Assembly (NCBI RefSeq): GCF_937952055.1
Contig: NZ_CALFYO010000033.1
Location: forward strand, 62,001 to 126,000
DNA from: an uncultured Piscinibacter sp.
Lineage (GTDB): Bacteria; Pseudomonadota; Gammaproteobacteria; Burkholderiales; Burkholderiaceae_C
DNA: 64,000 nt
Direction: 5' to 3'
Notes under the pieces: generated by a model
Database searches by the model: none
What the model was told of the DNA's origin: nothing
What the model saw: only the letters and a program-made list of their open reading frames with translations
Program-made: the position numbers and the translations under genes
Part shown: piece after piece, positions 36,387-45,268 of the stretch
How the letters are laid out: the number at the start of each line of letters is the position of its first letter
How positions within the stretch are numbered: position 1 is the stretch's first letter

Positions 36387-36740
36387 TCAGGCCTTCGTCT
36401 TCGGGCCGAAGCCGTGGGCGTGCCGGCCGAGCGCAAAGCTGGCGAAGAACTTGCACCAGATGGTGCTGCCGGCGATCGCCGTCCAGGTCTCGTAGGGCGT
36501 GCCGAAGGCGATCACCGAAACGATCACGAACACCGCCACGATGCCGGCCAGGCCGTTGATCGCCATCTCGTAGGGCGCCCAGCGCTCGGCATCCGGCGGC
36601 GGCATGCCGCGCTTGAGCGCCACCTCGGAGAAGTCGCGCCTGACGAGGATGCGCCAGGCGCGGCGCAGCCAGAAGAAGGCCATCGGGAACAAGGCCAGAA
36701 AGAGGATCCAGGTCAGCGCGACGCCGACGTCGAAGGCCAT
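36387..36740 (-). CDS. Hypothetical two- to three-helix membrane protein
   Basis: 117 residues from ATG 36740 (MAFDVGVALTWILFLALFPM) with GGAG in front. Hydrophobic helices lie at ~5-25, ~70-92 (INGLAGIVAVFVIVSVIAFG) and possibly ~100-115. A polar stretch with RRDFSEVALKRGMPPPD lies between. I do not recognise the family. It is just downstream of a terminator, so it probably starts a new transcript that runs into the small membrane protein and the kinase operon. Confidence 0.75.
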   Translation of the reverse strand: MAFDVGVALTWILFLALFPMAFFWLRRAWRILVRRDFSEVALKRGMPPPDAERWAPYEMAINGLAGIVAVFVIVSVIAFGTPYETWTAIAGSTIWCKFFASFALGRHAHGFGPKTKA

Positions 36741-36760
36741 GATCGGCTCCTGCAGGTTCG

Positions 36761-36800
36761 CAAAACACAAAGGGCCTCGCCAGCTCGGCCGGCGAGGCCC
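36761..36800 (-). terminator. Intrinsic terminator after the acetate-type symporter
   Basis: Read on the minus strand, GGGCCTCGCC, a 9-nt loop and GGCGAGGCCC form a perfect 10-bp stem followed by TTTGTGTTTTG. It is placed about 60 bp after the symporter stop at 36859. This is the clearest rho-independent terminator in the window. Confidence 0.85.
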
Positions 36801-36858
36801 CCGTCGGCAGCTGCGACCCTCGCGGGCCGCGCTGCCTCAGGTCACGCGCGGGCGGACC

Positions 36859-38667
36859 TCAGTGTGCACCATCCACTGCCTTGGATCCGCGCGGGATGCG
36901 CACCGCCTCGACCATGTGCTGGATGTGCTCGGGCGGCTCCTTGGTGACCTTGTCGACCGCGAAGGCGACGATGAAGTTCACCAGCGCACCGACCGCACCG
37001 AAGGCTTCCGGCGTGATGCCGAAGAAGCTGTTCGCGCCGCCGATCACGCCGAGGAACTCGGTGCCCTTGATGAAGAAGATGCCCTTGTGCGCGAACACGT
37101 AGAACAGCGTCACCGCCAGGCCGGCGAGCATGCCCGCCATCGCGCCTTCCTTGTTCATCTTCTTGCTGAAGATGCCCATCATGATGGCGGGGAACAGCGA
37201 ACTGGCCGCGATACCGAAGGCCAGCGCCACGGTACCGGCCGCGAAGCCAGGCGGGTTCAGTCCCAGCCAGCCGGAGATGACGATGGCGATCGCCATCGAG
37301 ATCTTGCCGGCGAGCAGCTCGCCCTTTTCGCTGATGTCCGGCTTGAACACGCCCTTGATCAGGTCGTGCGACACCGCGGAGGAGATCGCCATCAACAGGC
37401 CCGCCGCCGTCGACAGCGCCGCGGCCAGACCACCGGCCGCGACCAGCGCGATCACCCAGTTGGGCAGCAGCGCGATCTCGGGATTGGCCAGCACGATGAT
37501 GTCGGCGTTGACGTTCAGCTCGTTGCCCTTCCAGCCGGCCTCCTCGGCCTTCTTCAGGACCTCGGCGTTCTTCGTCTTATCGTTGTAGTACTGGATGCGG
37601 CCGTCGCCGTTCTTGTCCTCGAACTTCAGCAGGCCGGTCTTCTCCCAGCGCTTCATCCAGTCCGGACGCTCTTCGTACTTGATCGCGCCTTCCTTGTCGA
37701 AGACGCTGGCGTCCTGCAGGACCACGCCCGGGGTCACGGTGCGGATCAGGTTGGTCTTGGCCATCGCGGCCACGGCCGGGGCGGTCGTGTACAGGATGGC
37801 GATGAAGACCAGCGCCCAGCCGGCCGAAGAACGCGCGTCGGCGACCTTCGGCACGGTAAAGAATCGCATGATCACGTGCGGCAGGCCCGCCGTGCCGATC
37901 ATCAGCGACAGCGTGTAGACGAACATGTTCAGCGTGCTGCCCGGCAGCGAGGTCGTGTACTTGCCGAAGCCGAGGTCGGTGACGACCTGGTCGAGCTTCT
38001 GCAGCAGCGAGACGTCGTGGCCGGCGAGGTTCGAGCCCAGGCCCAGCTGCGGGATCGGGTTGCCGGTCAGCTGCAGCGAGATGAAGATCGCCGGGATCGT
38101 GTACGCCAGGATCAGCACGATGTACTGCGCCACCTGGGTGTAGGTGATGCCCTTCATGCCGCCGAACACCGCGTACAGGAACACGATGCCCATGCCGACG
38201 TAGATGCCGACTTCGCTGGAGACGCCGAGGAAGCGCGAGAACGCCACGCCCACGCCGGTCATCTGGCCGATGATGTACGTGATCGAGGCGGTCAGCAGGC
38301 AGATCACCGCCACCGTCGAGGCCGACTTCGAGTAGAAGCGGTCGCCGATGAATTGCGGCACGGTGAACTTGCCGAACTTGCGCAGGTACGGAGCCAGCAG
38401 CATGGCCAGCAGCACGTAGCCGCCGGTCCAGCCCATCAGGAACAGGCCGCCGCCGTAGCCCATGTTGGAGATCAGGCCGGCCATCGAGATGAACGATGCT
38501 GCCGACATCCAGTCGGCGGCGGTGGCCATGCCGTTCATCACGGGGTTGACCTGGCCGCCCGCGGCGTAGAACTCGCTCGTCGAGCCGGCGCGTGCCCAGA
38601 TCGCGATGCCGATGTACAGCGCGAAGCTCAGGCCGACGACGATATAGATGGTGGTTTGGAGTTCCAT
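36859..38667 (-). CDS. Sodium:solute symporter, VC_2705/acetate-type subfamily
   Basis: 602 residues, 13 or so helices, of the subfamily that pairs with DUF4212 proteins. Motifs: SEFYAAGGQVNPVMNGMATA, ADWMSAASFISMAGL, GTAGLPHVIMRFFTVPKVADAR. A soluble insert of about 90 residues (~315-400) separates helices. It contains the EF-hand-like loop DKNGDGRIQYYN (351-362), a possible calcium site. Probable sodium-coupled uptake of acetate or another short carboxylate. It follows DUF4212 by 7 bp and ends at a strong terminator. Confidence 0.9.
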   Translation of the reverse strand: MELQTTIYIVVGLSFALYIGIAIWARAGSTSEFYAAGGQVNPVMNGMATAADWMSAASFISMAGLISNMGYGGGLFLMGWTGGYVLLAMLLAPYLRKFGKFTVPQFIGDRFYSKSASTVAVICLLTASITYIIGQMTGVGVAFSRFLGVSSEVGIYVGMGIVFLYAVFGGMKGITYTQVAQYIVLILAYTIPAIFISLQLTGNPIPQLGLGSNLAGHDVSLLQKLDQVVTDLGFGKYTTSLPGSTLNMFVYTLSLMIGTAGLPHVIMRFFTVPKVADARSSAGWALVFIAILYTTAPAVAAMAKTNLIRTVTPGVVLQDASVFDKEGAIKYEERPDWMKRWEKTGLLKFEDKNGDGRIQYYNDKTKNAEVLKKAEEAGWKGNELNVNADIIVLANPEIALLPNWVIALVAAGGLAAALSTAAGLLMAISSAVSHDLIKGVFKPDISEKGELLAGKISMAIAIVISGWLGLNPPGFAAGTVALAFGIAASSLFPAIMMGIFSKKMNKEGAMAGMLAGLAVTLFYVFAHKGIFFIKGTEFLGVIGGANSFFGITPEAFGAVGALVNFIVAFAVDKVTKEPPEHIQHMVEAVRIPRGSKAVDGAH

Positions 38668-38674
38668 GGTGGCC

Positions 38675-38929
38675 TCAGTCCTCGTGCACGTCGAACTGAC
38701 GGTCGATGTCGCCCATCTTCTTGGCGTACCAGAAGATCAGCGCGATGAAGATGTAGATCGAGCCTTGGTGCGCGAACCAGAAGCCGAGCGGGTAGCCGCC
38801 GAGCTTGATGCCGTTGAGCAGGTCCGCGAACAGGATGCCGGCGCCGAAAGAGCACAGGAACCAGATGACCAGGATCTTGGTCAACAGTCCCAGCGTGGCC
38901 TTCCAGTAGCCTTGGGAGTCGTGTTTCAT
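38675..38929 (-). CDS. DUF4212 membrane protein, symporter partner
   Basis: 84 residues from ATG 38929 (MKHDSQGYWKATLGLLTKIL) with GAGGAGA in front. Two helices and the signature GYPLGFWFAHQGSIYIFI are typical of DUF4212. These proteins are the counterpart of DUF485 for the VC_2705-type symporters and are nearly always encoded immediately upstream, as here. Ends with an acidic tail (DIDRQFDVHED). Confidence 0.92.
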   Translation of the reverse strand: MKHDSQGYWKATLGLLTKILVIWFLCSFGAGILFADLLNGIKLGGYPLGFWFAHQGSIYIFIALIFWYAKKMGDIDRQFDVHED

Positions 38930-39025
38930 GCGACTGTCTCCTCGCTGATGGGAACAAAGGGATGCGCGACGCACGCTTGTCGCGCCACGACCGGCCGCAC
39001 TATCGAAGCGGGCTCTGACCTCGTT

Positions 39026-39051
39026 CTTACATAGCCCCAACAGAGGCTTAC
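39026..39051. promoter_or_regulatory. CTTAC direct repeat upstream of DUF4212-symporter
   Basis: CTTAC occurs at 39026 and 39047, exactly 21 bp apart (two helical turns), within the AT-richer part of the 190-bp gap before DUF4212. GTAAG reads toward the operon on its coding strand. It may be a regulator site; the evidence is the spacing and place only. Confidence 0.3.
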
Positions 39052-39118
39052 GTTCTAGTCACAAACCCGTAGATTTCGTTTCGTCATGTGGGCTGGGCGC
39101 CCGACCGAGGGTATGTCC

Positions 39119-39973
39119 TCAGTCCGCGGCAGGTGCCGAGCTTCGCCAGGGTGTCCACACCAGCCAGGCGCCCACGGCCAGATTGGTGCGCGAGGCGAGC
39201 AGCGGGCTGGCCGTGTTCGCCGCGCCGTGCAGCGACATCAGGTTGGCAGCGACGAACCACGACAGCTCGCGGCTCACCCGCTGCCGCAGCGTGGCGCCGA
39301 ACTCGGTGCCGAAGTAGCCGGCGCGCGCCGTGTAGGCGGGCCGTGTGGGCGTGGCCTGCGACGCGTCGACCTCGTAGAAGTAGCGGTGCAGCGGCCGGCT
39401 CGCCCAGGTCGGTTCGATCGACAGCGTCAGGGCGGAGGCCGCTCCGGCGACACCCTGCCAGCGCCAGCGCAGCTCGGGCACGAAGCTCGCGCCGCGCGAG
39501 TCGATGCGCTCGAAGTCGGTGGAGCCGAGGGCGCGCAGCTTCAGGTGCAGCGAGGGGCCGCCGGCGGGCGCCAGCCAGCCCTTGTAGACCAGCTGAGGGC
39601 CGATGCCGAACATGTAGTCGAGTTCCGGCATGCCGTCGCGCAGGTCGTTGCTGCGCGAATTGAAGGCGGCGGTGCCCGTGAGGTCGAACTCCCAGTCGGC
39701 GGTGTCGAGGAAGCGGCTGCGGATGCCGCGTTCGTCGACGCGCAGCACCGGGCCGCGGTAGACGAGGTAGGGCAGCACGAGGCCACGCAGCTGCGACGTG
39801 TCGGCACCGGGATAGTCGGGCACGCGGCCGGCGCCCGCCGCGATCCCGGCCTCCCAGCGAGGCAGCTGGCCGCCTCCGGGCGGCGTCGAGGTCTGCGCCG
39901 CGGCGCCCGCCGCGAGGCCGAGGAGAAGCGCCAACGGCAACATCGCCAGCAGCGGACGAACGACACGAGCCAT
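39119..39973 (-). CDS. MipA/OmpV-family outer-membrane protein
   Basis: 284 residues with a clear signal peptide (VVRPLLAMLPLALLLGLAAGAAAQ). The mature part has alternating beta-strand patterns and ends near SSAPAAD. The early motif WEAGIAAGAGRVPDYPGADT and RGPVLRVDERGIRSRFLDT fit the MipA/OmpV family of outer-membrane barrels. Members scaffold murein synthesis or act as porin-like proteins; the role here is unknown. Confidence 0.85.
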   Translation of the reverse strand: MARVVRPLLAMLPLALLLGLAAGAAAQTSTPPGGGQLPRWEAGIAAGAGRVPDYPGADTSQLRGLVLPYLVYRGPVLRVDERGIRSRFLDTADWEFDLTGTAAFNSRSNDLRDGMPELDYMFGIGPQLVYKGWLAPAGGPSLHLKLRALGSTDFERIDSRGASFVPELRWRWQGVAGAASALTLSIEPTWASRPLHRYFYEVDASQATPTRPAYTARAGYFGTEFGATLRQRVSRELSWFVAANLMSLHGAANTASPLLASRTNLAVGAWLVWTPWRSSAPAAD

Positions 39974-40057
39974 GGGGCGGAGTATCGCCGCCGGCCGGCC
40001 GATTCGATCTTGCGCATCGACATGCCCGAGCGCGGCGAACGGGTGCATATTCCTGCC

Positions 40058-40945
40058 ATGGCCTGCCCGTCGTCCGCGCTGTTCCGCTTCCTGTGCGCAC
40101 TGCTGCTCGGCCTCGCGCTGCCGGCGCAGGCGCTGGAGCTGCCGTCCGCCTCCGCGGCCGTGTTGCAGGCGAAGCGCATCGAGTTGCAGCCGCTCCTGCG
40201 CAACAGCCCCTTCGGCGAGCCGCTGGCCCTGAGTTCGCGCGAGTTGCCCGACCGCATCGAGGGCGACGTTCACGCCGAGCTGGCGCATGCCTTCGAGACC
40301 GTCAGCGGCGCCTTCCGCACGCCCGCCGCGGTCTGCGAGTTGCTGTTCCTGCACCTCAACGTCCATGCCTGCGCGCCGACGGGCGCGAGTGGCGTCGTGC
40401 TGGTGGCCGGGCCGAAGAAGGCTGGCGGTGCGGGCATGACGGCGCAGATGCGCTACACGATGCGCACCGAGGCGGATGAACCCGGCTACCTGCGCGTGGT
40501 GCTGACGGCGCCGAGCGGGCCGCTGTCGACCTCCGACTACCGCATGGTCTTCGAGGCGGTGCGCATCGACGCGGAACGCAGCTTCGTGCACTTCGGCTAT
40601 GCGCACAACGTCGGGCTGGTGGCGCGCATGGCGATGCAGGCCTACCTGGCGACGGCCGGGCGCGAGAAGATCGGCTTCACCGTGGTCGGGCAGGAGGCCG
40701 ACGGCGGGCCGAAGTACGTGCGCGGCGAGCGCGGCTCGCTGGAGCGAAACGTGATGCGCTACTACCTCGCCCTGCTGGCGCACTGCCGGGAGCGCGGCGG
40801 CTCGCCGGACGAGCGCATGCAGGCGCGGCTGCGCACCTGGTTCGCGCTCACCGAGCGTCACGCGGCGCAGTTGCACGAGTACGCGCTGGACGACTACCTG
40901 CGCGAGAAGCAGCGCGACCTGGCAAGGCAGGACGCGGCGCGATAG
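40058..40945 (+). CDS. Secreted hypothetical protein
   Basis: 295 residues from ATG 40058 (MACPSSALFRFLCALLLG), with a signal peptide ending near LPAQALELP. The mature protein contains LNVHACAPTGASGVVLVAGPKK, an all-beta middle and a helical C-terminal third (ERHAAQLHEYALDDYLREKQ). No domain recognised; it resembles periplasmic proteins of unknown function in Burkholderiales. Divergent from mipA with 84 bp between starts. Confidence 0.8.
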   Translation: MACPSSALFRFLCALLLGLALPAQALELPSASAAVLQAKRIELQPLLRNSPFGEPLALSSRELPDRIEGDVHAELAHAFETVSGAFRTPAAVCELLFLHLNVHACAPTGASGVVLVAGPKKAGGAGMTAQMRYTMRTEADEPGYLRVVLTAPSGPLSTSDYRMVFEAVRIDAERSFVHFGYAHNVGLVARMAMQAYLATAGREKIGFTVVGQEADGGPKYVRGERGSLERNVMRYYLALLAHCRERGGSPDERMQARLRTWFALTERHAAQLHEYALDDYLREKQRDLARQDAAR

Positions 40946-41021
40946 GTCTGCGGCGCCTGCATGGCCCGGGCCGGACGGGCGTCAGTCAGCGGTCAGAGCA
41001 GGCGAGGACAGTGCGCTTCCG

Positions 41022-41043
41022 GCCGTCGCAGCGACGGCGTTTC
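41022..41043 (+). terminator. Hairpin after secreted protein gene
   Basis: GCCGTCGC and GCGACGGC with a one-base centre form a hairpin (effectively a 6-bp stem) followed by GTTTCC. It lies in the 112-bp gap before the transporter gene. Weak but plausible terminator. Confidence 0.4.
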
Positions 41044-41057
41044 CATCGCCCACGTTC

Positions 41058-42736
<1,679 letters not shown>

Positions 42737-42740
<4 letters not shown>

Positions 42741-42760
42741 GCGCCGCGCGTGCGACGCTC
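42737..42760. terminator. Possible bidirectional hairpin between convergent genes
   Basis: TGAGCG and CGCTCA form a 6-bp stem around a 12-base GC-rich loop and span both stop codons of the convergent transporter and gspB genes. No T-tract on either side. Confidence 0.3.
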
Positions 42761-43412
42761 AGAACGCCACCTCGAAGCGCTGGCCGCGGATGTTCAGCAC
42801 CGCGGCCTTCGGCTTGATCTGCTCCAGCGTCGCGCCGGGGCCGAGCGCATCGCCTTCGTGCAGCAGCTGGCCGTTGACGATGAGCAGCCGGTTGGCCGGC
42901 GTCGCCGAATAGATCGAGCCGCCGAAGGCCAGCGCCGGCAGGCCCGCGCGCACGTCGGCGGGCAACTCCGCGAGCGAGCCGACGCGCTGCGGCGTGGGTG
43001 CCGCGGCGGAGGCCGCAGGAGACGGGCGCACGGTGCCCTGCGCCTCGACCGGATCCTTGGGCGCGACCGGCGGCGGTGAGGCACGCATCGGCGCGATGGC
43101 CACCGGGGCGGTGGCTGGCGCCGGCGCGGCCGTGACGGGCGCCGGTGCCGGCATCGCCACCGGGGGCGATGACGGCGGAGGCGGCGACACGGGCGGGGGC
43201 GTCGGTTCGGCGGCTGGCCACTGCCAAGCCACCGCCACGGCCAAGCCGCCCAGCAGGCCGATCGCCAGCCAGTGCCAGGGCTTCAGACCGCGCGGGCGCG
43301 AACGGCCGTCGTCGTCGCCGAGCTCGGGCATGGCCTGCGTGTGCAGTCCCGGCACGCCGCCTCGCTCGCGCTCGGCATCGGCACGGCGCAGGGCATCGAG
43401 GATGTAGGACAT
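42759..43412 (-). CDS. General secretion pathway protein B-like (GspB)
   Basis: 217 residues. The N-terminal MSYILDALRRADAERERG motif is diagnostic of GspB-type proteins. One membrane helix follows (WHWLAIGLLGGLAVAVAW), then a Pro/Ala-rich linker. The C-terminal domain (NRLLIVNGQLLHEGDALGPG ... GQRFEVAF) is the T2SS GspB fold. With the ExeA-like ATPase 3 bp upstream it forms the ExeAB/GspAB complex, which spans the periplasm to place the type II secretin. No other secretion genes are in the window. Confidence 0.88.
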   Translation of the reverse strand: MSYILDALRRADAERERGGVPGLHTQAMPELGDDDGRSRPRGLKPWHWLAIGLLGGLAVAVAWQWPAAEPTPPPVSPPPPSSPPVAMPAPAPVTAAPAPATAPVAIAPMRASPPPVAPKDPVEAQGTVRPSPAASAAAPTPQRVGSLAELPADVRAGLPALAFGGSIYSATPANRLLIVNGQLLHEGDALGPGATLEQIKPKAAVLNIRGQRFEVAF

Positions 43413-43415
43413 CGC

Positions 43416-45059
43416 TTACCTCTCCGACTGCAGGCGTGGCTCGGCGACGCCGGTGGCACGGTTGATCTGCATGAGCGTCAGCGGACCGGCCAGGCCGTCC
43501 GGCTTGAGGCCCTGCGCGACCTGGAAGGCGTTGAGCCGGTTGCGCAGCGCCGCATCGAAGCGTGTCGGCGCCGGAGGAGGGGGGTCGCCCTGGGCAGCGG
43601 CGAGCTGTGCCGACAGCCAGTCGACCGGCGCGCCATCGTCGTAGCCCGGCGGGGTTCGCCACAGCGTCGCGAACTCGCCGTGCCACAGCTCGGCCAGTGC
43701 GGTCAGCGGCAGGTTCATGGCGCCTTCGCCGGTGGCCAGGGTCGCGCTGCGCATCGTCAGCGCGGTGAGCAGCGCATAGACCGGCTTGCCGCCGGCCGGC
43801 TGCAGCGTCAGCAACACGGGCCGATCGAGCTGGCGGATCAGCGCCAGCGTGCTGTTGCTGCTGCGGAAGCATTGCAGCGCCTGGCGCGCCGCCGACGCGC
43901 AGGGCTCGCCGTCGCCGAGCGTGACCTGCCACGATTGCGCCAGCGCACGCAGCGCGTCGCCTTCGCTGCGCCAGGCCGCGGCGGCCACTGCCTTCGGATC
44001 GGCCGGCGCGGGCGCCGATCCCGCCACAGCCGCCGCGGTCGGCGCCGACGCGGCTTCCGACGCGGCCGGCGCCTGCGCCACCGCCGAGGCCGCCGGCGCG
44101 GAGGCGGCGGCGGCCTGCGGGCCCGCGCCGCTGCGGCGCTCGACGACCACACCGGCCCAGATCGCCAGGCCCAGGCTCGCCACGCCTGCCGCGACCAGCA
44201 TGGCGCGCCGCCAGATCGCGCGTTCGGGCAGCGCGTCCTCGGGCAGGCGTCCGTCGAACACCTCGCGCGCCGCCTTCTCGACGATCTCGGCATCGACCGA
44301 TGCCTTGTTGCCCGCATAGGCGCCGAGCAGCGCGCGGTCGCACAGCAGGTTGATGCGCCGCGGCACGCCACGCGACAGCTCGTAGACGCGCTTGAGCGCC
44401 TCGCGCTCGAAGGGCAATGGCCGGCTCATGCCAGCCACTGCGAGCCGGTGGCGGATGTAGTGCACCGTCTCCTTGGGGGTCAGCGCCGGCAGGTGGAAGC
44501 GCGCGATGACGCGCTGCGCCAGCTGTTCCAGCTCGGGCCGCGCGAGCATGGTGCGCAGCTCGGGCTGGCCGATGAGCACGATCTGCAGCAATTTGCGCTC
44601 GTGGGTCTCCAGGTTGGTCAGCAGACGCAGCTGCTCGAGCACGTCGGCCGACAGGTTCTGCGCTTCATCGATGATGAGCACGTTGGTCTGGCCGACGGCA
44701 TGCGTCTGCAGCAGGAACTCGTTGAGTGCGTCGACGTAGTCCTTCACGGTCGCGCCCTCGGGCCGGCGCGGGATGCGGAATTCGTCGCACACCGAGCGCA
44801 GCAGCTCGGTGACGGTCTGCTTGGGGTTGAAGATGTAGGCGACGTTGCAGCGCTTCGGGATCTGCTCGAGGAAGCAGCGGCACACCGTGGTCTTGCCCGC
44901 GCCGATCTCTCCGGTCAGCAGCACGAAGCCGCCGCCGCCCTTCACGCCGTACAACAAGTGCGCGAGCGCCTCTCGGTGGCGCTCGCTCATGAAGAGGTAG
45001 CGCGGATCCGGTGCGATCGAGAAGGGCTGCTGCCTCAGGCCGAAGAAGCGGGCGTACAT
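43416..45059 (-). CDS. ExeA/GspA-type AAA ATPase with peptidoglycan-binding domain
   Basis: 547 residues. The N-terminal cytoplasmic AAA domain has FGLRQQPFSIAPDPRYLF, Walker A TGEIGAGKTT (~47-56) and Walker B NVLIIDEAQNLS (~125). A membrane helix at ~270-290 is followed by an Ala/Pro-rich linker and a periplasmic part ending in a peptidoglycan-binding domain (FDAALRNRLNAFQVAQGLKP, GLAGPLTLMQIN). Works with GspB in secretin assembly. Its start overlaps the small cysteine-rich gene by 25 bp. Confidence 0.92.
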   Translation of the reverse strand: MYARFFGLRQQPFSIAPDPRYLFMSERHREALAHLLYGVKGGGGFVLLTGEIGAGKTTVCRCFLEQIPKRCNVAYIFNPKQTVTELLRSVCDEFRIPRRPEGATVKDYVDALNEFLLQTHAVGQTNVLIIDEAQNLSADVLEQLRLLTNLETHERKLLQIVLIGQPELRTMLARPELEQLAQRVIARFHLPALTPKETVHYIRHRLAVAGMSRPLPFEREALKRVYELSRGVPRRINLLCDRALLGAYAGNKASVDAEIVEKAAREVFDGRLPEDALPERAIWRRAMLVAAGVASLGLAIWAGVVVERRSGAGPQAAAASAPAASAVAQAPAASEAASAPTAAAVAGSAPAPADPKAVAAAAWRSEGDALRALAQSWQVTLGDGEPCASAARQALQCFRSSNSTLALIRQLDRPVLLTLQPAGGKPVYALLTALTMRSATLATGEGAMNLPLTALAELWHGEFATLWRTPPGYDDGAPVDWLSAQLAAAQGDPPPPAPTRFDAALRNRLNAFQVAQGLKPDGLAGPLTLMQINRATGVAEPRLQSER

Positions 45060-45268
45060 GGGACGCAGGATACCCGGGACGCTCCGGCCGCCAGTTCACG
45101 CAGGCAGTTCAGGCACAGGCAACCGTGGAATCGTTCGCTCAGCTCGGCGCGCAGCGCCGGCGTGAGGCTGAGCGTGGTGCAGGCGCAGGGCCCGGCATCG
45201 CTCGCGCCGCAGTGGAACGCGCTGCCGCAGCGCGGGCAGCGCGATTCCGGCGGTGGCAGCTCAGGCAC
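45035..45268 (-). CDS. Cysteine-rich CWC-family protein
   Basis: 77 residues. Cysteines lie at CPRCGSAFHCG, PCACTTLSL and CLCLNCL, the pattern of the cysteine-rich CWC family, probably a zinc-ribbon-like fold. Function unknown. It overlaps matB upstream by 8 bp and exeA downstream by 25 bp, so it bridges the malonate operon and the secretion genes. Confidence 0.85.
   Translation of the reverse strand: MPELPPPESRCPRCGSAFHCGASDAGPCACTTLSLTPALRAELSERFHGCLCLNCLRELAAGASRVSCVPCTPASSA

Noticed and set aside
40981..40996. Further GTCAG copies (GTCAGTCAGCGGTCAG) before the MHS transporter
   Set aside because: Spacings of 4 and 7 bp are not helically phased like those before actP, so probably chance.
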